Below, piece after piece: positions 34,202 through 43,998 of a DNA stretch of 64,000 nucleotides. Numbering within the stretch: the stretch's first letter is position 1; each line of letters begins with the position of its first letter. Source of the stretch: Granulosicoccus antarcticus IMCC3135 (GTDB taxonomy: Bacteria > Pseudomonadota > Gammaproteobacteria > Granulosicoccales > Granulosicoccaceae). The translations under genes and the position numbers were made by a program. The notes beneath the pieces are model-generated. The model worked only from the letters and a program-made list of their open reading frames with translations, did not search any database and was not told the DNA's origin. The DNA lies in NCBI RefSeq assembly GCF_002215215.1, contig NZ_CP018632.1, positions 7,312,501-7,376,500 of the forward strand. Direction: 5' to 3'.

Positions 34202-37180
34202 CTACCGTCGGTACGCCTTCAAAAATCTGGACTGCAACGCATCGTGAATGGCATTCGCAACGGGCCCCGTAGACAGCCATTCCCGTTCCAGCTGTTCAAG
34301 CACCTGTCGACTGTCATCCAGTCCCGATGACTGCATACCCTGCTGAAGGTTCTGCAGCTGATATTGCATGCGTCGCGCCTTATCCTCAGCAGGCGTTTCA
34401 ACACCGGCTGCCACTTCCATCTTGATCAGCAGATTCCGACGAAGCGTCTCATTGGTGGAATAGTCTGGTGTTGTCTTGTTATTCAAGTGCGCCAGAGCTG
34501 CATCACGCCGCTTGTCCAGCAGAGCTGCAATTTCCGGAGACACACGCGCATCACTGCTATCCCAGGCATGAGTGACATCATCAACCAATGTGTCACCAGC
34601 AGCATCCGGCTGCTCAACAGCACGTTCCAACTGCTCGCACAACGCCAGCAGGCGCAAGCGCTCTTCAACCTCAGCTTGCGCACGTCGACGAGACGCGTTG
34701 TCCTGAACCCGTGAACAGGCGTCCAGTGCCTGACGAAAATCGCGCAGCAGAAATTTCTTGTCGCGTTCCGGAAACTCAGCCAGCGCCTGGAATTCCAGAG
34801 TCAGCCCCTGTACCTCGGCTTCATCCAGCGAGTCACCCTTGGCCAGCTGCTTGAGGCGCTTGATGATGTCCTTGGCACGGAAAACATGCTCAAGTCCAGC
34901 GCGCTGCTTCTCTCGTTCGACCTGATGCTGATGCTTGAAGATAGTACCCAGATGGCCATTGAAGACTTCCCAAAGGGCCTGGTCTTCCTTGCGGCGCATG
35001 ATGCCGATCAACTTCCAGGCACTGAGCAGACTCTTGGCCTGATTGGCAGTGTGCTGTGTTATTTCACCTTCTGCCAGCGCAGCTACTTTCTCGACCAGCT
35101 CCTGCTTTTCCTTGACGTTCTGGTCGTACTGCTCCGCCAGTGATTTTTCAAACGGCTTCAGTGCAGCAGAAAATCGAGCTTCCAGCGCCTTGTCAGGCTT
35201 TCTATCAGGAACTCGGTTACGCGACCAGTCACGCTTGGCATTGTTAACCTGGCGTACGATAGCTTTCCAGTCTGGCTCGGCATCGGGTTCTGCGGCTGCA
35301 AGCTCAGCTTGTGTTGCCTCCAGCCCTTCGCACAGCAATGCCTTGGCATCAAGCTTCTCTTGTCGTTCCTGCTGCCGACTGTCGAACCACTCTTTGCAGG
35401 GCTCGTAGGCAGAATCGCCAGCCGTCTTGAAACGCGTCCACAAATCGTTGGAGGCACGACTGACCCCCATGCCTTTCCAGGCACTTTGCAGCTCACGAAC
35501 TTCTTTGGCCAATGCTTCAGGGGAAAGCTCTTTGGTAATCAGTGCTTCCATGGATTCGCACAACGCTTCCAGCTTGGGCCGTGCCGCAAAATCCTGCCAG
35601 TCAGCCATTTCAGCCAGTTGCTGTTCGGCACGAGCAAGCTTGTCGTCCAGACTGACACGCTCTTCAGCTTCCATCACGCCCAGCTTTTTCTGGAGTCGGC
35701 GCATCATGCTATTCGCCGGACCCCACTTGCCTTCCTTGATGATTCCGGACAGTGCTGCAAACTGCCGATGCGTAGCCTTGATTCGGTCACTGGATTCCTG
35801 TCGAGCCTTGGCCATGCGATCATTCAGCACATCCAGATGCGCCTGCAACTCACTGACGTAGGCGTGATCGGACAAATCGATGCCTGGTAGTAACTTCGTG
35901 ATGTCCAGCAACGCCGATACGCGTTTGATCCGGCTTTGCAGTGCACCGGGACGAGCCTTGTTCACCTCATAAGGCGGATCGAACAGAACCGCAACCGACT
36001 GACCATGAGCCAATACGCTCTTGACATGGGTCGAGGCGGACAGCTTTTCATCAGCAGCCACCATCGTCTGTGCACTTTCCAGAACGGCTGGAAGCTCGGC
36101 GATGGTTGCTGGAGCCAGCACGCTCTGAACTGGAGGCAGGGCTGGGTCTTCAACCTTGGGAATTTCAACGACAACCTCGGCAACAACTTCTTCCGCCGGT
36201 ACCGCTACATCGTCCTTGTCGGCAGCCTTGTCCGTATCACCACTGGCATGAGCAGTTTCATCAGTTGCCGCCGGAGCGGCAGCAGGCGCCTCATCGGCAG
36301 CGACTGGCGCTTCCTGTGCCTTGGTGTAATCAGCCAAGCGTTGCTCGGCGGCGGTCATGGCTGTCGCAAAAGCAGACTCGTATGAGCTACGTTCACCAGC
36401 ATCCAGACTCGCCCAGCGTTCACGTGCAGCCTGCAATCGACCACCATCCTGAGGTGTCCAGACACCCTCATTGAGGCTCTCGACCTGTTTGAGCGTAGTA
36501 GTGACCGCGTGGCGTCTGGCAATCAGAGCCGCCTCTTCGGCAGCCGCTGTATCCAGCTTCTGCTGAAGCTGTTTGGCAACCAGCTTGTCCCGCGAACGAA
36601 CAGCAGTCAGTGCTGCGCGCATGGAATCGTGCTGCGACAGGCGCATGGCAGCAGCCAGACGAGCATCATGGAGACGTGATTGCTGCACGACTGTCACCAG
36701 CGTGGCTTCATCGTCTATTGCCTGAAGCGCCATTTCTCGCTGTTCGCTGACGGTACTGTGCGCCGCAATTGGCAGAGCGAGCCGTGCTCCGTGACTGGCG
36801 AGCAGGCCGCGCACCGCATCATCAGTGACCGTGCCGCTGCTGAATCTTTCGATTAGCCTGGATTCTGCTGCAGAGCTGATGGCACCGGCATCGTCGCCGT
36901 TGGCATCAAGTAGCTCTCGAAGCGTGTCCAAGTCGTTCAACTTGCCGATTGCTGCGACACGCACGGCCAGATCAACGTCATTCTTGGCCAATTCCGTCAG
37001 CGTTTTTTGCGCCTCCGGAGTCTCTGCATTCACATCGTTGATGAACCCCAGCCGTACTTGAGGGTCTTTATGCTGGTGAGTAGCTGATTTCAGGAAATTT
37101 TTCACACTGGATATACGCAAAAAACGAACAAAGCCGGTTGGCAAGCACCAGTATACCAATTGCCTCACCCAATCCAGCAT
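34202..37180 (-). CDS. DUF349-repeat protein
   Basis: A 992-aa, mostly helical cytoplasmic protein with repeated DUF349 units in the C-terminal two thirds (ELQSAWKGMGVSRASNDLWTRFKTAGDSAYEPCKEWFDSRQQ; KSLLSAWKLIGIMRRKEDQALWEVF). The N-terminal part starts with helical-repeat-like sequence (QHKDPQVRLGFIND), and residues about 300-340 form an Ala/Glu-rich linker. Gammaproteobacterial homologues start near VKNFLKS, so GTG 37105 is an alternative; ATG 37180 has the better AGGA site. Function unknown in the family. Confidence 0.88.
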   Translation of the reverse strand: MLDWVRQLVYWCLPTGFVRFLRISSVKNFLKSATHQHKDPQVRLGFINDVNAETPEAQKTLTELAKNDVDLAVRVAAIGKLNDLDTLRELLDANGDDAGAISSAAESRLIERFSSGTVTDDAVRGLLASHGARLALPIAAHSTVSEQREMALQAIDDEATLVTVVQQSRLHDARLAAAMRLSQHDSMRAALTAVRSRDKLVAKQLQQKLDTAAAEEAALIARRHAVTTTLKQVESLNEGVWTPQDGGRLQAARERWASLDAGERSSYESAFATAMTAAEQRLADYTKAQEAPVAADEAPAAAPAATDETAHASGDTDKAADKDDVAVPAEEVVAEVVVEIPKVEDPALPPVQSVLAPATIAELPAVLESAQTMVAADEKLSASTHVKSVLAHGQSVAVLFDPPYEVNKARPGALQSRIKRVSALLDITKLLPGIDLSDHAYVSELQAHLDVLNDRMAKARQESSDRIKATHRQFAALSGIIKEGKWGPANSMMRRLQKKLGVMEAEERVSLDDKLARAEQQLAEMADWQDFAARPKLEALCESMEALITKELSPEALAKEVRELQSAWKGMGVSRASNDLWTRFKTAGDSAYEPCKEWFDSRQQERQEKLDAKALLCEGLEATQAELAAAEPDAEPDWKAIVRQVNNAKRDWSRNRVPDRKPDKALEARFSAALKPFEKSLAEQYDQNVKEKQELVEKVAALAEGEITQHTANQAKSLLSAWKLIGIMRRKEDQALWEVFNGHLGTIFKHQHQVEREKQRAGLEHVFRAKDIIKRLKQLAKGDSLDEAEVQGLTLEFQALAEFPERDKKFLLRDFRQALDACSRVQDNASRRRAQAEVEERLRLLALCEQLERAVEQPDAAGDTLVDDVTHAWDSSDARVSPEIAALLDKRRDAALAHLNNKTTPDYSTNETLRRNLLIKMEVAAGVETPAEDKARRMQYQLQNLQQGMQSSGLDDSRQVLEQLEREWLSTGPVANAIHDALQSRFLKAYRR

Positions 37181-37409
37181 CTGGTATGTCCTGTCGGCAA
37201 TACATATTGATATTTATACCTCTGACGGGCATTTTTATTCGAATTCGCGCAGTTGACCACTCCAATAACGAGATTATTTGTCCCAATCGAGGACTTTTCT
37301 CAAGAATTACATCTCAACAACACAAACTGTACGACAGGATTGCCCCCCTGAAACACAGGCTTGGCGCACATCGGCCGATATGCACCATTCACAGACTGCA
37401 TCAAGCAAT

Positions 37410-38375
37410 ATGAACCAGACAGCCACTGCCAACTCGATCGGACAGATCAGAGCCGACGTCACCTCGCTGGATCGACCCGTCAAAGCCGAACTGGACGAAG
37501 TGCTGGCTCAGCTGGAACGTATCCTGATGGGCAAACGGGAACAGACCACGCTGGCTCTGGCCTGCCTTCTGGCTCGTGGTCACCTGCTGATCGAAGATGT
37601 GCCTGGTGTTGGCAAGACGACCCTGGCGCAGGCACTGGGCGCCTCACTGGGGCTGGACTGGACGCGAGTTCAATTCACCAGTGATTTACTGCCCGCCGAT
37701 GTGGTCGGTGTCTCCGTCTTCAACAGTCATGAGCAACGGTTCGACTTCAAACCCGGCCCGGTTTTCACAGCCATCCTGTTGGCAGACGAGATCAACCGGG
37801 CACCACCAAAGGCTCAGAGTGCTCTACTGGAAGCCATGGAAGAGCGTCAGGTGACCGTTGATGGTGTTACATATGCCCTGGATGAGGATTTTTTTGTCAT
37901 CGCCACCCAGAACCCGACAGATCAGCTCGGTGCATTCCCGTTACCAGAGTCACAACTGGACCGTTTTCTGGTGGGCATGCAAATCGGTTACCCCGATGCA
38001 GCCACCGAACGGGCGTTGCTGGAGCATGGTGACAAACGCGCAGAAATTGCTACTTTGCGCACCTTGCTCGATAAACAGCAGTTGCACGCCTGGCGCGAAC
38101 AGTGTGATGCAATTCACATTGGTGCTCCGGTATTCGATTATATCCAGGCCCTGCTGCTGGCGACTCGCAACACCGGCACGGGTCTCAGTCCCAGAGCAGG
38201 CCTGAGCCTGGTGCGACTGTGTCGCGCTTACGCCTTCACCCAGAAACGACAACATGTACTGCCGGACGATGTGCGTCATGTCTTTCCGGCACTGGCAGGG
38301 CATCGGTTAACCGGCCATGTCGGTAGCGGCCAACAGCGAGCTCGCGAATTATTGCAACAGGTTGTCATGCCCTGA
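37410..38375 (+). CDS. MoxR-family AAA+ ATPase
   Basis: MoxR ATPases act as chaperones, usually together with DUF58 proteins, in maturation of envelope or metalloenzyme complexes. Walker A is EDVPGVGKTTLAQ, Walker B LLADEINRAPPKAQSALLEAMEE, sensor 1 FFVIATQNP; the C-terminal lid includes GLSPRAGLSLVRLCRAYAF. The frame is open from 37278, but ATG 37410 (321 aa) or 37380 fits the family N terminus better. It heads the cluster MoxR-DUF58-transglutaminase; the DUF58 gene starts 78 bp downstream. Confidence 0.93.
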   Translation: MNQTATANSIGQIRADVTSLDRPVKAELDEVLAQLERILMGKREQTTLALACLLARGHLLIEDVPGVGKTTLAQALGASLGLDWTRVQFTSDLLPADVVGVSVFNSHEQRFDFKPGPVFTAILLADEINRAPPKAQSALLEAMEERQVTVDGVTYALDEDFFVIATQNPTDQLGAFPLPESQLDRFLVGMQIGYPDAATERALLEHGDKRAEIATLRTLLDKQQLHAWREQCDAIHIGAPVFDYIQALLLATRNTGTGLSPRAGLSLVRLCRAYAFTQKRQHVLPDDVRHVFPALAGHRLTGHVGSGQQRARELLQQVVMP

Positions 38376-38453
38376 CCGAGTGCTCGAGAAAATGGCAACC
38401 ACCGCTGCGACTGAGACACACCCTGAACATGCGCCCATGAACCCGGAGCGCTC

Positions 38454-39422
38454 GTGAACCTGTCTGGCAACGCCATCCGTCAACGGATCTTTCGCACCCG
38501 TGCCGAAGACAAGCTGCCCCACGGCATCACCCACCAACGGATCTACATTGTTCCGACCCGGCGAGGCCTGGCTTTTCTGATGGCCTTGCTGATCATGCTG
38601 CTGGCTTCGGTCAACTATTCACTATCACTGGGATACGCCCTGAGCTTTCTGTTGACCGGCCTGTTTGCGGCAACCTTGCTGCACACTTATCGCAATGTGG
38701 CAGGACTGCAAGTACTGCACGCCAGCGGCGATACCTGCTTTGCTGGTCAGCTGCTGGACTTCAACATTCAACTAGGCAATCCAGGTACACAAGTTCGCCA
38801 CGGAATCTGTATTCACACCCGCAGCATTCGTGGCAACGGCAAACGTCTGGAGGCCGAACAGGACAGCACCTTCACAGTACAGCTGCCGACTCACGAACGC
38901 GGCATGCTCGAGCTGGGCAGATTGACAGTACAGAGTGACTGGCCGCTGGGCTTGTGGACGTGCTGGAGCTACCTGCATGTACCGTTACGAGGCCTGGTTT
39001 TCCCACGGCCCGAGAGTGATCCCCCTCCCGTACCAGCCAGTGGCGAAGGCGTAGCGGGCAACCAGCAGAAAACATCCCAACAGGGCGATGTGTCCGGGCT
39101 TCGCGCCTATGTTCCAGGAGACTCCATTGGCAGCATTGCCTGGAAAAGTGCCGCTCGCGGACAGGGTCTTCAAGTACGTACTTTCGATACGCAAACAGCG
39201 CCCGCACAGGCCCTGCTCAACTTACAGCAAACCGGCATTCACTCGCTGGAGGAGCAACTATCGCGTCTGTGCGCCTGGGTGCTGGCGGCTGAACAACAAC
39301 AGGTCGACTATGCCTTGCAACTTCCCGGCGAACAGCTGGCCGCAGGACAAGGCTCTGACCAGCGTAAACAGGCCTTGACAGCCCTGGCCTTACACGGTCA
39401 ACCGAGCATTCCAGCAGCATGA
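38454..39422 (+). CDS. DUF58 domain membrane protein
   Basis: A 322-aa partner of MoxR. Two adjacent membrane helices (residues 36-75) are followed by a cytoplasmic beta-rich region and the DUF58 signature GLRAYVPGDSIGSIAWKSAARGQGLQVRTFD near residues 215-245. It starts with GTG and its stop overlaps the next start codon by four bases (ATGA), so translation with the transglutaminase is coupled. Confidence 0.92.
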   Translation: MNLSGNAIRQRIFRTRAEDKLPHGITHQRIYIVPTRRGLAFLMALLIMLLASVNYSLSLGYALSFLLTGLFAATLLHTYRNVAGLQVLHASGDTCFAGQLLDFNIQLGNPGTQVRHGICIHTRSIRGNGKRLEAEQDSTFTVQLPTHERGMLELGRLTVQSDWPLGLWTCWSYLHVPLRGLVFPRPESDPPPVPASGEGVAGNQQKTSQQGDVSGLRAYVPGDSIGSIAWKSAARGQGLQVRTFDTQTAPAQALLNLQQTGIHSLEEQLSRLCAWVLAAEQQQVDYALQLPGEQLAAGQGSDQRKQALTALALHGQPSIPAA

Positions 39423-41548
39423 ACCTGACACTGCATCGATTTGGTCGCTGGCTCCCCGAGCTGGGACAAACGCCACAGCGCAGCATGGATGGCAGAACTC
39501 TCTACGCCCTGGCTGTATTGCTGGTGTTGGTGCAATTGCCTCACCTGCTACATTTGCCCGTCTGGGTCAGTCTCTACGGCATAGCACTGGTAGCTCTGCG
39601 CTTGACCTTGCTACGTTCCCCGGACAAACGCTGGCTGAAAATTCTTTGCTCGCCAGTCAGCGTAACCTTGTTGGCAGCTGTCAGCACCTTGCTGATCAAG
39701 CTTGACTACGGCTACTTTATCGGTCGAGATCCCTGCGTTGCCTTCCTCTTCATTCTTGTCGCCGCCAAATTTGCAGAAGTCCGACGCCCGGGTGATGCCA
39801 CTCTATTATTATGTCTGGCCGCATTTCTGCTCCTGACTCAGTATTTCTATTCTCAAACCATACTGGCCGCCCTGGTAACCTTGCCAGCAGTTCTGGCACT
39901 AGCCCATTGCCTGGCCATACTCAGAGACCCTGCCAACCCCGCACCGGCCGCCGAACAATGGAAGCTGGTAAGCACCCTGCTACTACAAGGTATACCCCTC
40001 GCCGCAGTGCTTTTTCTGATATTTCCGCGCCTGCCCGGCCCTCTCTGGTCCTTACCAGAGGATTCGATGGCACGCACCGGCCTATCGGACTCCATGTCCC
40101 CGGGCGATATCGGTCAGCTATCCCAATCCGACGCTGTCGCTTTTCGAGTCGAGTTTGACGACCATATACCGATTCCTTCCGAACGTTACTGGCGTGGCCC
40201 GGTGCTGAACGAATTTGATGGCCGTGAATGGACTGCCGGACCATTGAGATCAGAGGCCAGCCCTCTGTATCAGGGCGAAGCCGAACACGTCGTCAATTAC
40301 ATCGTGACCCTGCAACCGCACCGTCAACGCTGGATGTTCGCGCTGGACGCCGCCATCTCACTACCGCTACCTGCGCATGCCGATAGCGCATCTGCGGCTC
40401 TATCAGCCGCCGCACTCGAACCCGGCAATGTGAACCCCACAGGCAATGTACAAAGTTCCTCGCGCCCACTCGGGCGCTTGATGAGTGATGGTCAGATGAT
40501 TGCCAACAGCCCGGTCAACCAGGTGCTTCGCTACCGACAAAGTTCTGTTTTACTCGACACTATTCCAGCAGCCCGTCAACCGACTGATAACACTCTATTC
40601 CTGCCAGGCACCAACAGTCGGACCATTGCCTTCGCCAATCAACTACGGCAATCGGTCGACAGTCATCTGGACTATGCTAATGCAGTCCTGCAACATTTCA
40701 ACCGGCAAGCCTACTTCTATACCTTGCAGCCCCAATTACTGGGTGATGCACCAGTGGATGAATTCCTGTTTGATACACGAGCAGGCTTTTGTGAACACTA
40801 TGCCGCTGCATTTGTGGTTTTGATGCGTGGCGCAGGCATACCGGCACGCGTGGTCACCGGTTATCTGGGTGGGGAGATGAACGAGGACTACATGATAGTT
40901 CGCCAGTCCGACGCCCACGCCTGGGCCGAGGCGTTCATCGATGGCGCCTGGCGACGCTACGACCCGACCGGCGCCGTGGCACCCTCACGAGTCGAACAGG
41001 GTCTCGCTGCAGCCTTGCCAAATGAATCCTCGGTCCCCCGACTGGCACGCCTGAGTGGCGGCTGGTTACGAAGCACGCAGTTACGCTGGGATGCGCTGAA
41101 CCACCACTGGCAACGACTTGTCGTGGATTACGGTCAGGATTCTCAGGAGAAGCTTTGGGACAGACTCGGCCTGCCCCGGCCCGACCTGTTGAAAGTAACC
41201 CTCATTGTCCTTTTTCTGGCAGCTCTGTGGTGCGCAGCTGTTCTCGGCCTGCCTCGCTTCAATCGCAGTCGATTGCCGCCCACAGAACAACTCTGGCGAC
41301 GCCTGTGCCACTCACTGAACAAGCGAAACCTGCATCGAGCTCCCGCCGAAACACCCTCCGAATACCTGCAACGAGCCCGTCTTCTCTGGCCGACACAGGC
41401 TGCCCGCCTTACCGACTTGCAAGAGCAGTTCGAACAGCTGCGTTTCCAAAGCCTGCCGGATCAGGAGCATCGTGTTCGCCAACGCATCGTTCGCAAGGAA
41501 CTGTGGCAACTCGAATGGGCACTGCTGCTGCGCCGTGGCACCTCGTGA
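39419..41548 (+). CDS. TgpA-like membrane transglutaminase
   Basis: A 709-aa protein with about six N-terminal membrane helices, a periplasmic transglutaminase-like domain and one C-terminal helix before a cytoplasmic tail. The catalytic triad is visible: Cys in AGFCEHYAAAFVVLMRGAGIPARVV, His in SDAHAWAEAFIDG and Asp in WRRYDPTGAV. TgpA proteins with MoxR and DUF58 partners are found widely in gammaproteobacteria, where Pseudomonas TgpA is reported as essential. The gene overlaps the DUF58 gene by 4 bp. Confidence 0.93.
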   Translation: MNLTLHRFGRWLPELGQTPQRSMDGRTLYALAVLLVLVQLPHLLHLPVWVSLYGIALVALRLTLLRSPDKRWLKILCSPVSVTLLAAVSTLLIKLDYGYFIGRDPCVAFLFILVAAKFAEVRRPGDATLLLCLAAFLLLTQYFYSQTILAALVTLPAVLALAHCLAILRDPANPAPAAEQWKLVSTLLLQGIPLAAVLFLIFPRLPGPLWSLPEDSMARTGLSDSMSPGDIGQLSQSDAVAFRVEFDDHIPIPSERYWRGPVLNEFDGREWTAGPLRSEASPLYQGEAEHVVNYIVTLQPHRQRWMFALDAAISLPLPAHADSASAALSAAALEPGNVNPTGNVQSSSRPLGRLMSDGQMIANSPVNQVLRYRQSSVLLDTIPAARQPTDNTLFLPGTNSRTIAFANQLRQSVDSHLDYANAVLQHFNRQAYFYTLQPQLLGDAPVDEFLFDTRAGFCEHYAAAFVVLMRGAGIPARVVTGYLGGEMNEDYMIVRQSDAHAWAEAFIDGAWRRYDPTGAVAPSRVEQGLAAALPNESSVPRLARLSGGWLRSTQLRWDALNHHWQRLVVDYGQDSQEKLWDRLGLPRPDLLKVTLIVLFLAALWCAAVLGLPRFNRSRLPPTEQLWRRLCHSLNKRNLHRAPAETPSEYLQRARLLWPTQAARLTDLQEQFEQLRFQSLPDQEHRVRQRIVRKELWQLEWALLLRRGTS

Positions 41549-41694
41549 GCCCGGCTAATCGGCTAACTATATTTCTGCTATTCCGGGTTCTGTTAACAGC
41601 AAGGCTGTTTAGCAGGTTAATTGCGTTCAGATCTCCACATTTCTTCCACATTGGGCACACACAATACCCGCTGACCTTCCTGTGAGAATTCAGC

Positions 41695-42807
41695 GTGAAA
41701 ACCAACAACAAGAAAACCTTAGCAACGATACCGGCACCACGAAAGTTGCTGCCAATACTTAGCCTTGCAATGCTGGCAGCGCTGAGCGCTTGTTCTGATT
41801 CCGATACAGATTCGGACACTGATACAGATAACGACACCACAGACAGTGAAACAGTCACCGACACTGAGACCGTCACGGATACTGAAACAATCACGGGCAG
41901 TGTCACAGCCACAGAAGGTGTCAATTGCGATTATGTTATCTCCAGCTACAACGATTCGCCTTCCGTACAGGCTGAAAGCAATTCTGAGTGGAGCTGTTCT
42001 GATACCGAACGCCTGCTAACTGCCAACGGCATTCCCGAGCATGCAACAGGTACGTTCCCCAATGAAGGCAATCCCAACACCATCTCTGAACAAAGCGTTT
42101 CTGCAAGCTTTACGTTGTTGCCAACGACCACCGATACGGCCACAGAACTGGGCGGCCCTCGTGGTTCCACTGGCTACGTTCTCAATGGTGTAAAAATCGA
42201 TGCCAGCACCGCCGGCTCTTGTGACGACAGTGCGACCAGCTGCAGCCTGATTGATAACTCCGGCAGTTGGAGTATCGAAGCTTTGGGTCAGACCAGCTTC
42301 GATTTCGGCACCGATGACAACAATGCACATGTGCAACCCGATGGTGCTTATCACTATCACGGCATGCCCGAAGGTTTCATAACAACCGCCGAAGGCAACA
42401 GCAGCACCATGACCATGATCGGTTGGGCGGCAGATGGCTTTCCTATCTACGCACGCTACGGCTACACCGATGCGATGGATGCCAGCTCCGAGCTGAAAGA
42501 CATGACAGGCAGCTACCAGCTGTATAGCGACGTTCCCTCCAATCGCCCTTCCACTGACACCTACGCTCTGGGCACTTTCCGTCAGGATTGGGAATTCGTG
42601 GCAGACTCCGGCGATCTGGATGAATGCAATGGCCGGACTGGTGTGACGCCCGAATTCCCCGCCGGCATCTATCACTACTTCGCTACTGACTCCTACCCTT
42701 ACTTCCAACGTTGCGTAAAAGGTGAAGTAGAAGCCGGCGGCGATCTGCCCCCAGAAGGTGAGCTGGTTGAGACCCCTTATGACATCACTGCACAATTGAT
42801 GTACTGA
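41695..42807 (+). CDS. YHYH-domain lipoprotein
   Basis: A 370-aa exported lipoprotein starting at GTG. The lipobox LAALSAC gives Cys33, followed by a low-complexity Ser/Asp/Thr stretch with TVTDTE repeats (residues 34-70). The YHYH signature occurs as GAYHYHGMPEG with downstream GWAADGFPIYARYGY and GIYHYFATDSYPYFQR, typical of this family of unknown, probably metal-related, function. Its stop codon overlaps the ATG of the HupE-like transporter by one base, which suggests that the two work together. Confidence 0.92.
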   Translation: MKTNNKKTLATIPAPRKLLPILSLAMLAALSACSDSDTDSDTDTDNDTTDSETVTDTETVTDTETITGSVTATEGVNCDYVISSYNDSPSVQAESNSEWSCSDTERLLTANGIPEHATGTFPNEGNPNTISEQSVSASFTLLPTTTDTATELGGPRGSTGYVLNGVKIDASTAGSCDDSATSCSLIDNSGSWSIEALGQTSFDFGTDDNNAHVQPDGAYHYHGMPEGFITTAEGNSSTMTMIGWAADGFPIYARYGYTDAMDASSELKDMTGSYQLYSDVPSNRPSTDTYALGTFRQDWEFVADSGDLDECNGRTGVTPEFPAGIYHYFATDSYPYFQRCVKGEVEAGGDLPPEGELVETPYDITAQLMY

Positions 42808-43916
42808 TGCCTCTACTAAGCTCCAGTGCGGTAACACGCGCCGCTTTCGCCTTGCTGCTCATTCTGAGCAGCATAGGCTCTGCCAATGCACATCTCATGG
42901 TGGCCCAGCAGGGTACCTTGAATATTGTGGAAGGTGGTGCGTTCATGGTCTTGTCATTGCCGACATCTGCATTCAGCAAATTTGATGATAACGGCGATAA
43001 CAAACTGTCCAGAGAGGAATTCAGCACCCACCAGGCAAGTCTGAACAGTGCTGTAGAAGACGGCATTAACCTGCGTCAAGGTGGTCAGTCAAAAGAGCTG
43101 CAAGGCCTGATGCTGACTCCCGTATTCGATGAACAGAAGCCTCAGGAACCTGCTAGCCAGATGATCGCGATGGGACGATTTGTCCTCTCAGAGACCGCAG
43201 CCCCGCTGGAATTTGACCTACAGATTTTCGGCACAGGCAGTACCGAAAGCACACAGCAGGTTACGGTCAGTCGCCCTGCGGATGGCCGCAGACAATTACT
43301 GGTCTTTTCTGCCAAGAGCCCAACTCATGCACTGATGGCTTCGGGTTGGTCGACCTTTACCGACTACGTGACTCTGGGTGCCGAGCATATCGTGTTCGGT
43401 TTCGACCATCTGCTATTCCTTCTCGTGGTCCTGGTCACTGGCTGGGGTTGGCGTCATATCCTGCTTGCACTGAGTATATTTACACTCGGTCACGCATTGA
43501 CACTGACAATCACCAGCTTCTACAACCTCTCACTGAACCCGGCCTTGATCGAACCTGCCATTGCGGCAACGATAGTCGGTATGGCGGCCCTTGATCTGTT
43601 CAATCGTCATCGAAATCGCAAGGCATCAGCCTGGATTCGACTCTCCGCAGTTTTCATCTGTGCCTTGATACACGGACTGGGCCTGGCCTCAGCGCTGAGC
43701 GATCGCGGCCTGAATAGTGAGTATCTGCTGAGCAGCCTGGCAGGCTTCAACCTGGGCATAGAAGCCGGACAGCTTATGGTTGCATCACTTCTGGCGCTTG
43801 TTGCCGTTGCCATTGTGCGACTGCGTGGCAATGCCGGACTTGAACTGGCACGCCATTCCGCATCCTTACTGGCGATCGTCATGGGTAGTTTCTGGTTTGT
43901 ACAACGGGTGATCTGA
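42807..43916 (+). CDS. HupE/UreJ-family transporter with periplasmic EF-hand domain
   Basis: A 369-aa membrane protein. After a signal-like helix ending NAHLMVAQ, a periplasmic region carries an EF-hand loop (FDDNGDNKLSREEF, about residues 52-65). The C-terminal 180 residues hold six to seven helices with the HupE/UreJ motif GAEHIVFGFDHLLFLLVVLV and conserved His-rich LGHALTLT and ALIHGLGLA. HupE proteins import nickel or cobalt in some bacteria; other members have unknown metals. Coupled to the YHYH gene by TGATG. Confidence 0.9.
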   Translation: MPLLSSSAVTRAAFALLLILSSIGSANAHLMVAQQGTLNIVEGGAFMVLSLPTSAFSKFDDNGDNKLSREEFSTHQASLNSAVEDGINLRQGGQSKELQGLMLTPVFDEQKPQEPASQMIAMGRFVLSETAAPLEFDLQIFGTGSTESTQQVTVSRPADGRRQLLVFSAKSPTHALMASGWSTFTDYVTLGAEHIVFGFDHLLFLLVVLVTGWGWRHILLALSIFTLGHALTLTITSFYNLSLNPALIEPAIAATIVGMAALDLFNRHRNRKASAWIRLSAVFICALIHGLGLASALSDRGLNSEYLLSSLAGFNLGIEAGQLMVASLLALVAVAIVRLRGNAGLELARHSASLLAIVMGSFWFVQRVI

Positions 43917-43954
43917 AGCCGCTCCAGCGATGTTCTTGCTCAAACCGATCAGCC

Positions 43955-43994
43955 ACAGGGCTCGTGAAATCAGCAATTGATTCACGAGCCCTCA
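43955..43994. mobile_element. Minimal copy of the palindromic element, doubling as a terminator hairpin
   Basis: A perfect 12-bp stem, AGGGCTCGTGAA (43957-43968) with TTCACGAGCCCT (43981-43992), has a 12-base loop. The arms match both ends of the 28.3-kb element (AGGGGTCGTGAAAT; ATTGTTTCACGATCCCT) with one or two changes each, so it looks like an internal deletion derivative keeping only the tips. It sits between the convergent HupE-like and DUF1513 genes, 41 and 5 bp from their stops, and could block read-through from both sides. Confidence 0.65.
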
Positions 43995-43998
43995 GCCA

